Shown: piece after piece, positions 43,895-49,543 of the stretch
Numbering within the stretch: the first letter of the stretch is position 1
How the letters are laid out: each line of letters begins with the position of its first letter
From: JAPLDB01 sp038206355
Lineage (GTDB): Bacteria; Bacteroidota; Bacteroidia; AKYH767-A; 2013-40CM-41-45
DNA length: 61,241 bases
Reading direction: 5' to 3'
Assembly (NCBI GenBank): GCA_038206355.1
Contig: JBBRAY010000020.1
Location: 1-61,241, forward strand
Position numbers and translations under genes: made by a program
The notes under the pieces: generated by a model
What the model saw: the letters and a program-made list of their open reading frames with translations, nothing else
What the model was told of the DNA's origin: nothing
Databases searched by the model: none

Positions 43895-44244
43895 TGCTCA
43901 TGTCAGACACACCTACCATTGATCTCACTTTTTTACAAACCTTTACCGGGGGCAACAAAGAAAAAATGGCGAAGTACATCGGTATTTTTGTTCAGATGGC
44001 TCCGGGTCAGTTGGAGGCAATGAAGACACAACTTGGTGCCGGCAACTATGATTCAGTTCGAGGAACAGCGCATGCATTGAAGCCGCAGATAACGTACATG
44101 GGAATTAAATCAGGAGAAGACCTCATCAAGAAAATCGAGCGGCATTCGGCTGAAAAAATTGACGTTGAAAATCTGCCACAGTTGCTGGAAGAATTTACGA
44201 CACTCTGCAATCAGGCCATGGTGGAGTTGAAGGCGGCGATGTAG
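43894..44244 (+). CDS. Hpt-domain phosphotransfer protein
   Basis: A 116-aa all-helical protein. LTFLQTFTGGNKEKMAKYIG opens the domain, and the phosphoacceptor is His60 in GTAHALKPQITYMGI. The motif differs from the textbook HxxKG(S/A) by a Pro after Lys, a form I recall from other Bacteroidota Hpt proteins. It has no other domain. It begins at the stop of the T9SS cargo gene (TAATG) and gives the locus the intermediate needed between the C-terminal receiver of the hybrid kinase and other receivers. An alternative start codon lies two codons further in (43900). Confidence 0.85.
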   Translation: MLMSDTPTIDLTFLQTFTGGNKEKMAKYIGIFVQMAPGQLEAMKTQLGAGNYDSVRGTAHALKPQITYMGIKSGEDLIKKIERHSAEKIDVENLPQLLEEFTTLCNQAMVELKAAM

Positions 44245-44260
44245 TTTGCGGATTTACAAA

Positions 44261-44325
44261 TCCTCCCTCACCCCTGACCCCTAAAGTGGGACTCACACAC
44301 AGACTCCGTTTACATTCAAATTGAC
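44261..44325. repeat. ccctttaggggtcagggg repeat, inverted copy
   Basis: TCCTCCCTCACCCCTGACCC then CTAAAGTGGGACTCACACAC is the reverse complement of the repeat cores at 36112-36155 and 36340-36386. The similarity, weaker, extends to about 44325 (ATTCAAATTG against CAATTTGAAA). Confidence 0.75.
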
Positions 44326-44396
44326 TTCTTCGCTTTGATGGAAATAGATTCAGGCAGTACATTTGCAGATTTGCACATTTTCACATCATTCTTGTT

Positions 44397-45425
44397 TTAC
44401 GCCGAAACAAACTGCTTCAAAAATCGCACATCATTTTCAGAAAAAAGGCGCAGGTCATTGATGTTGTATTTGAGCATGGCAATGCGCTCAATACCCATTC
44501 CGAAAGCAAAGCCGGTATATTTTTTAGAATCTAGTTTACAATTCTCAAGTACATTCGGATCTACCATTCCACAGCCAAGAATTTCCAGCCAGCCGGTATA
44601 CTTGCAAACGTTGCATCCTTTACCGCTGCAGATGTTGCACGACACATCCATTTCTGCCGATGGTTCAGTAAAAGGAAAATAACTCGGGCGCAAACGGATC
44701 TTGGTATCGGCATCAAACATTTCTTTTGCGAAATACATCAGTGTTTGTTTGAGGTCGGCAAAAGAAACGCCTTCATCCACGTACAATCCTTCTACCTGAT
44801 GAAAGAAACAATGCGCCCTTGCCGAGATGGCTTCATTCCTGTAAACTCGTCCGGGAGCAAGAATCCTGATCGGCGGTTTACGCGTTTCCATGATGCGGAC
44901 CTGTACCGATGATGTATGCGTACGCAATGCAATATCATCTTTACTATCTTCGCCACTGCGGATGAAAAAAGTGTCCTGCATATCGCGCGCAGGATGATTT
45001 TCAGGAAAGTTTAATGCCGTGAAATTGTGCCAGTCGTCTTCGATCTCAGGTCCATACTCCACAGTAAATCCGATGTGAGAAAATATTTCGAGTATGCGAC
45101 GTCTAACAATTGAAATCGGATGGCGGGCACCAAGACGTTGTGGTTCTCCGGGTAAAGAAAGATCTGGAATATCTTTTTGCTCCGCTGACGACTCCAGCAA
45201 ATCCCTGAAATGATTCAGCTTCTCTTCAGCCTTATTTTTTAAATCATTCACCAGCAAACCGAAATTCTTCCGCTCTTCAGGAGAAACATTTTTCATCTCA
45301 CCGAAAAGCGATGGTATGATTCCCTTCTTCGAAAGGTATTTCAGCCGGAATGATTCCACGTCATCCTTAACGGCAACAGTGAAGCCCTCTACTTCAAGAA
45401 TTAAATTTTTAATCTTCTCTTCCAC
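44397..45425 (-). CDS. pheS: phenylalanine--tRNA ligase alpha subunit
   Basis: A 342-aa catalytic subunit of PheRS. The N-terminal coiled coil is followed by the class II catalytic core: HPISIVRRRILEIFSHIGF, motif 2 region GRVYRNEAISARAHCFFHQV, the Cys-rich CNICSGKGCNVCKYTGW insertion usual for this subfamily, and motif 3 GFAFGMGIERIAMLKY. Length is normal. The partner pheT is not adjacent, a common arrangement in Bacteroidota. It ends 152 bp from the convergent Hpt gene. Confidence 0.95.
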   Translation of the reverse strand: MEEKIKNLILEVEGFTVAVKDDVESFRLKYLSKKGIIPSLFGEMKNVSPEERKNFGLLVNDLKNKAEEKLNHFRDLLESSAEQKDIPDLSLPGEPQRLGARHPISIVRRRILEIFSHIGFTVEYGPEIEDDWHNFTALNFPENHPARDMQDTFFIRSGEDSKDDIALRTHTSSVQVRIMETRKPPIRILAPGRVYRNEAISARAHCFFHQVEGLYVDEGVSFADLKQTLMYFAKEMFDADTKIRLRPSYFPFTEPSAEMDVSCNICSGKGCNVCKYTGWLEILGCGMVDPNVLENCKLDSKKYTGFAFGMGIERIAMLKYNINDLRLFSENDVRFLKQFVSA

Positions 45426-45443
45426 AATTTATTTATTACCCGG

Positions 45444-45533
45444 CGAAGTACGAAATGAACCATTACGAAATTACGAATGATGCAGTGCGTACTTCTTTCT
45501 TCATTCGTAATTTCGTACTTGATTCGTACTTCG
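45444..45533. repeat. long inverted repeat of tacgaa-type sequence
   Basis: The left arm (45444-45480) and right arm (45501-45533) share CGAAGTACGAA / TTCGTACTTCG at the outside and TACGAAATTACGAATGA / TCATTCGTAATTTCGTA at the inside. The 20-base centre is GTGCGTAC-rich. It fills the pheS-cyclophilin gap and could fold into a long hairpin. It lies 14 bp beyond the 3' end of the cyclophilin gene and 19 bp before the pheS start. Confidence 0.8.
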
Positions 45534-45546
45534 ATGAGACCATTTA

Positions 45547-46383
45547 TTATTTAATAACCTTCATCGTCATCCTCACATCTGTCACCGGCCGGTCGCCCGG
45601 AGCTGTTTGTACGGCACCGATTTTATCAATCACATCCATACCTTCAATCACTTCGCCGTAAACAGTATATCCCTGATCCAGATGAGGAACGCCACCGATC
45701 GTCTTATAAATTTCCCGCTGAGCAGGAGAATATTTGAATGGCTTTACTTTCGCATTGATCATCGGTTGAATGGTGCTTTCAACCAATGCATTTAAGCTGT
45801 CACGTTGGTTTGATTGCTGGAGGCGGACAAATGTTTCTTTTAAAGCAGCATTGGCAGGATCATTAATAATTTCCGTGAAAGCACCCTGCATACGGGTTCC
45901 GTTATTAATATTATGCTCAAACTGATCCAGCTCGGCATCGGTATATGTTTTTCCCTGTGCAATGTAAAACTGGCATCCGCTACCTGCTTTTTCCGGGTTT
46001 TCCGTACGTGCAGCGCACAGTGCTCCTTTCCTGTGAAAAAGTGAATCATTGAATTCGGCAGGAATAGTATAGCCTACGTCACCATTGCCCAACATCACTC
46101 CCGGTGCAGCATGTTTTGACTCAGGATCACCGCCCTGTATCATGAAATCCTTGATCACACGGTGGAAAAGAAGGCTGTCATAAAAACCATCCTGTACCAG
46201 TTTCACGAAATTATCGCGGCTTTTAGGCGTTTCATTGTAGAGCTTAACTTTCATTACACCATAATCAGTGGTGATCTGAACGATGCGCTCTGCAGGTTCC
46301 AAAGGGTTGGTTTTCTTTTTCTGTGCGGTAAGCCCGAGACACAAGAAAAGTGAAATGGTGGTAAGAAGAAATGTTTTAGACAT
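45547..46383 (-). CDS. exported cyclophilin-type peptidyl-prolyl isomerase
   Basis: A 278-aa protein with a signal peptide (..LCLGLTAQ) and a cyclophilin domain. VKLYNETPKSRDNFVKLVQD, the catalytic FHRVIKDFMIQGGDP (Arg, Phe, Gln) and CQFYIAQGKTYT are clear, and the domain closes with YTVYGEVIEGMDVIDKIG. A helical insertion of about 80 residues (from about FEHNINNGTRMQ to AQREIYKTIGG) splits the domain, as in some Bacteroidota periplasmic cyclophilins. It should help fold periplasmic or outer-membrane proteins, such as the T9SS cargo here. A TATCTTTG promoter element precedes it. Confidence 0.9.
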   Translation of the reverse strand: MSKTFLLTTISLFLCLGLTAQKKKTNPLEPAERIVQITTDYGVMKVKLYNETPKSRDNFVKLVQDGFYDSLLFHRVIKDFMIQGGDPESKHAAPGVMLGNGDVGYTIPAEFNDSLFHRKGALCAARTENPEKAGSGCQFYIAQGKTYTDAELDQFEHNINNGTRMQGAFTEIINDPANAALKETFVRLQQSNQRDSLNALVESTIQPMINAKVKPFKYSPAQREIYKTIGGVPHLDQGYTVYGEVIEGMDVIDKIGAVQTAPGDRPVTDVRMTMKVIK

Positions 46384-46423
46384 GGCGGAATATTTATATT
46401 TTTGCTTTTGATTTTTGGCGCGG

Positions 46424-46431
46424 CAAAGATA
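46424..46431 (-). promoter_or_regulatory. candidate -7 box of the cyclophilin gene
   Basis: Read on the minus strand, TATCTTTG matches TAnnTTTG exactly, 40 bases upstream of the start codon. Confidence 0.55.
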
Positions 46432-46526
46432 TATGATTCAGCATTTAATCCTAAACTGAGGTTCACATATCTTTTTGCGTTCTATCAAGTATAAAATGGC
46501 ACCTGACAGGAATTTAACCCACTAAA

Positions 46527-46892
46527 ATGAATAACAATAAGAAAAACGGACAATGGATGGCCCTCCTCGTGATAGCCTCATTTACGTTATTAACTTTTTT
46601 CTCCTGCAAAAAATCCGGACCTACAGTTGCAATCATAACAGTTGTTGATACTGTCGGAAGGCCTGTTGCCAATGCAAAAGTACGCCTGTGGCAGGATACT
46701 TCGCACAGTCAGCAGACAGGTGTGCAATCCACAATTAACGTGAGCAAGACTACTGATGGCAGCGGTAAGGCGCAGTTTGAATTTGACCTCGAAGCATACC
46801 TGAATATTGAAGCCATTAAAGGAAGTGATTCTGCCAAAGGATTTATCCGCCTCACAGAACATGAAACTGCAGAGAAGAAAGTTTCTTTTTAA
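46527..46892 (+). CDS. small lipoprotein with Ig-like/carboxypeptidase-regulatory-like domain
   Basis: A 121-aa predicted lipoprotein. The hydrophobic signal ends in a lipobox-like TFFSCKK (Cys about residue 27). The mature part reads AIITVVDTVGRPVANAKVRL ... KTTDGSGKAQFEFDLEAYLN, the pattern of a single CarboxypepD_reg/Big-like beta-sandwich. Such small lipoproteins are common in Bacteroidota and mostly uncharacterised. The sequence shows no partner for it. Confidence 0.65.
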   Translation: MNNNKKNGQWMALLVIASFTLLTFFSCKKSGPTVAIITVVDTVGRPVANAKVRLWQDTSHSQQTGVQSTINVSKTTDGSGKAQFEFDLEAYLNIEAIKGSDSAKGFIRLTEHETAEKKVSF

Positions 46893-47184
46893 CAGCTACA
46901 GTTTCTCTTTTTAATCGTTTAATTGATTCCTGTTACGGTTAGAATTAATATCACATTCCGGTTTAAGCTCAGAAAACAGGTTAACCCAGCCACAGTTTTA
47001 TCAATTTTCGATAGTACCATAATTTGAAAAAAACAGCCACTAATTAACACCAATTTGCACCAATCATTTTCTGCAATTCCCACTTCGCTTAGTGATGATT
47101 CGTGGACCCGATATCTATCGTGATCGTGGCCTGTGGTTGATTGTTTAAACTGAAATTGAGGCACTACCTAATATTCAGGAACAG
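46893..47184. other. intergenic region without recognised gene
   Basis: Between the lipoprotein gene and the promoter of the next gene no reading frame, hairpin terminator or RNA gene is evident. A short CCGATATCTATCGTGATCG-like segment near 47110 resembles the CCCGATAGCTATCGGG palindrome but is imperfect. Confidence 0.4.
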
Positions 47185-47215
47185 TTGTCTTTCTATAAAA
47201 AATCATGTAGGTTTG
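47185..47215 (+). promoter_or_regulatory. Bacteroidota-type promoter
   Basis: TTG (47185-47187), a 20-base spacer, then TAGGTTTG (47208-47215), 22 bases before the ATG at 47237. Both boxes and the spacing fit the Bacteroidota sigma-A consensus. Confidence 0.6.
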
Positions 47216-47236
47216 AAAAAACAATTTCAAATCCTT

Positions 47237-49090
47237 ATGAAACAACTGCTTTTATTGCTTGGCATACTGAGCACACAATCAATCTCTGCCCAACATGAAT
47301 ATGACAACTGGTATTTCGGAACGAATGCCGGCGTCGGTTTTGTCAGCGGCAGCCCGGTGAATTTAACCGGAGGCATGCTCAACACCAACGAAGGCTGTTC
47401 ATCCATCAGTGATGGCGCAGGAAATTTATTATTTTATACCGATGGACAAACAGTATATGACAGCACACATGCTGTGATGTCAAATGGCACAGGTTTACTC
47501 GGAGATTATTCTTCCACTCAATCTGCACTGATTGTAAGTGATCCCGGCAATGCAAACCAGTACTATATTTTTACAACCGATGGATTTGTTGGTAGTGACG
47601 GACTGCGCTACTCCATCGTTGACATGACGCTCAACGGCGGACTGGGTGCAATAGGTGCAGTAAAGAATGTGCAACTGCTCAATGCCTGTGACGAGAAAGT
47701 AACGGGAATCACCAATGCATCAGGCACAGGATTTTGGATTGTCTCCCACGGACCGAGCAGTACCTCCAACGCTTATTATGCTTATCCGCTGACTTCAGCA
47801 GGTGTTGGCGCCCCTGTAATCACTAACGTAGGACCCACTTTTTCCGGAGGTGCCAGCTTTATCGGTTGCATGAAAATATCTCCTGCCGGAACACACATTG
47901 CAAGAACCATGTATGATGAGTATGCCGGAGAGATTGCCGAATTCGATAATTCAACGGGCGTGGTTTCTAATCCGGCAAGCTATTATGCACCTGCGAATGA
48001 TGTAATGTATGGTGTTGAATTTTCCGCTACAGGAAATGTACTTTATATGATGAGCGGCGATTTTACACCTTCCAAACTATTTCAGTTTGACATGCTTGCC
48101 GGTAGCACTTCTGCAATTGTTGCAACTGGAACGGTGCTCGATGATGACCCAACTGAACGTTCCGGTGCGATTCAGATTGCCAGCGACAATAAAATTTATG
48201 TTTCACATTCCGGAAGTTCATCTCTAGGCATAATCAATGATCCGGATGTATTGGGCATCGGATGCAATTATGTACGCAATGGTTTTGTGCTTACCGGTCA
48301 GACAAATATCGGTTTGCCCAATGCCCTCAGCGGGCTTACTCCGCTTGCGCCCGTTGCATTGTTTACGTCTCCCAATCACTTATGTCCCGGTACATGCACT
48401 GACTTTACCAATAATTCCCAACATGCAACATCATTCCTGTGGACGTTTACAGGTGCCAATCCGTCAACCAGTGTAGATGCAAATCCCATCAGCATTTGTT
48501 ATAATACTCCGGGCACCTATACAGTTTCACTGATCGCTACCAATTCCATCGGCAGTGATACGCTGACGTTAAATAATTTCATTACAGTTTATCCTTATCC
48601 GTCTCCGCAAGGAATTTCACAAAGCGGGGATACTTTATTTGCCAATCAGGGTTCTGCGGGTTACCAATGGTACTATCAGGGAACATTTATTCCGGGAGCA
48701 ACGGATTATTTTTATGTCACGCCATTGAGTGGAGATTATGGTGTTGTGGCAACAGATGGAAATGGATGTGAAGTGGAGGCGGTGATATTTGATGTGATAA
48801 GCCTCACCCCGGCCCTCTCCAAAGGAGAGGGAGTAACAGCCTTTCCGAATCCTGTTGAGAATCAGTTGACAATACGCAATACGCAGTTCTCAATTGAAAA
48901 AATTTCTGTTTATAATGTCATTGGAGAATTAGCATTGGAGAATAAAATTTCAAATAACATCTCCCCTTTGCCTTCAACCTACAGCTCACCGCCTACATCC
49001 ATTGATGTTTCCACTCTTCCCCATGGCTTCTATTTCCTTGAAATAACAGGCGCTGAAAAAAGTGCCCGGATAAAATTTATTAAGCAATAA
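47237..49090 (+). CDS. T9SS cargo with PKD domain
   Basis: A 617-aa secreted protein from MKQLLLLLGILSTQSISAQ (signal peptide 1-19); 32 further open codons upstream overlap the promoter and are unlikely to be translated. The N-terminal 350 residues are propeller-like (EYDNWYFGTNAGVGF, LLFYTDGQTVYDS, repeated Ile/Val-rich strands). They are followed by a PKD domain (LCPGTCTDFTNNSQHATSFL ... TPGTYTVSLIATNSIGSD) and a type A sorting domain (VTAFPNPVENQLTI ... LPHGFYFLEITGAEKS). The junction is encoded by a palindromic repeat giving LTPALSKGEGV (48801-48834), and the sorting domain has a further odd segment (SPLPSTYSSPPT). Its role is unknown. Confidence 0.85.
   Translation: MKQLLLLLGILSTQSISAQHEYDNWYFGTNAGVGFVSGSPVNLTGGMLNTNEGCSSISDGAGNLLFYTDGQTVYDSTHAVMSNGTGLLGDYSSTQSALIVSDPGNANQYYIFTTDGFVGSDGLRYSIVDMTLNGGLGAIGAVKNVQLLNACDEKVTGITNASGTGFWIVSHGPSSTSNAYYAYPLTSAGVGAPVITNVGPTFSGGASFIGCMKISPAGTHIARTMYDEYAGEIAEFDNSTGVVSNPASYYAPANDVMYGVEFSATGNVLYMMSGDFTPSKLFQFDMLAGSTSAIVATGTVLDDDPTERSGAIQIASDNKIYVSHSGSSSLGIINDPDVLGIGCNYVRNGFVLTGQTNIGLPNALSGLTPLAPVALFTSPNHLCPGTCTDFTNNSQHATSFLWTFTGANPSTSVDANPISICYNTPGTYTVSLIATNSIGSDTLTLNNFITVYPYPSPQGISQSGDTLFANQGSAGYQWYYQGTFIPGATDYFYVTPLSGDYGVVATDGNGCEVEAVIFDVISLTPALSKGEGVTAFPNPVENQLTIRNTQFSIEKISVYNVIGELALENKISNNISPLPSTYSSPPTSIDVSTLPHGFYFLEITGAEKSARIKFIKQ
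48801..48834. repeat. GC-rich palindrome translated as a linker
   Basis: The element contains a perfect hairpin CCCTCTCC-AAA-GGAGAGGG (48813-48831) placed exactly between the last folded domain and the sorting domain of the T9SS cargo. It is related to 18621-18660. Confidence 0.8.
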
Positions 49091-49103
49091 GATATAATTC
49101 TAC

Positions 49104-49409
49104 TTATTCCGTCGGCTTGTTATCTTCTTTGATTCCATCCGATACATGCGGTGGCGGTGGTTGTGATGCCGCGGTTTGTTGCGTACCGGCCGGAGGAGCA
49201 GGCGTTTTCTTCTCCTCTTCCATCAGGTTTACATTTGCTGCAGTGCGCACTTCCCTTTCAATGCCGTTCATTGCGTCTTTGAATTCACGCGTGGCACGGC
49301 CCAGTCCGCGCATGAGTTCCGGTATTTGCTTGCTGCCGAAAAACATCAGCACAAAAAGCGCGATGATCATTATTTCACTGGCGCCGAGATTGAGAAAGAG
49401 GAAAACCAT
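49104..49409 (-). CDS. tatA: Sec-independent (Tat) translocase TatA-like protein
   Basis: A 101-aa single-span protein. The N-terminal helix MVFLFLNLGASEIMIIALFVLMFF is followed by the hinge FGSKQIPEL and the amphipathic helix MRGLGRATREFKDAMNGIER, the TatA/TatE pattern. The rest is a Pro/Gln-rich tail. It forms the pore or adaptor for export of folded proteins. The ATG at 49409 is used; an upstream TTG would add two residues. TatC is not in the window. It is followed 13 bp downstream by the end of the convergent T9SS cargo gene. A TACCTTTG box precedes it. Confidence 0.88.
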   Translation of the reverse strand: MVFLFLNLGASEIMIIALFVLMFFGSKQIPELMRGLGRATREFKDAMNGIEREVRTAANVNLMEEEKKTPAPPAGTQQTAASQPPPPHVSDGIKEDNKPTE

Positions 49410-49448
49410 TGACAAAGAATTTATTCAGGTCATTCAATAATAACGTCG

Positions 49449-49456
49449 CAAAGGTA
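49449..49456 (-). promoter_or_regulatory. candidate -7 box of tatA
   Basis: Read on the minus strand, TACCTTTG matches TAnnTTTG, 39 bases before the tatA ATG. Confidence 0.5.
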
Positions 49457-49496
49457 TGGTTTGAAATGAAAACCAGGTTAAGTATAAACCCAAGCA

Positions 49497-49523
49497 AAAG
49501 CCCCCTGAAATTCAGAGGGCTTT
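49497..49523 (-). terminator. intrinsic terminator after secDF
   Basis: AAAGCCCCCTGA / TCAGAGGGCTTT is a 12-bp stem with one mismatch and a 3-base loop, with a T run on the minus strand. It lies just downstream of the secDF stop codon and upstream of tatA. Confidence 0.8.
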
Positions 49524-49543
49524 CAATATCTAAAATCAGAAAC

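Noticed and set aside
44335..44682. 115-aa plus-strand frame antisense to pheS
   Set aside because: It lies opposite a well-supported pheS and has no independent features.
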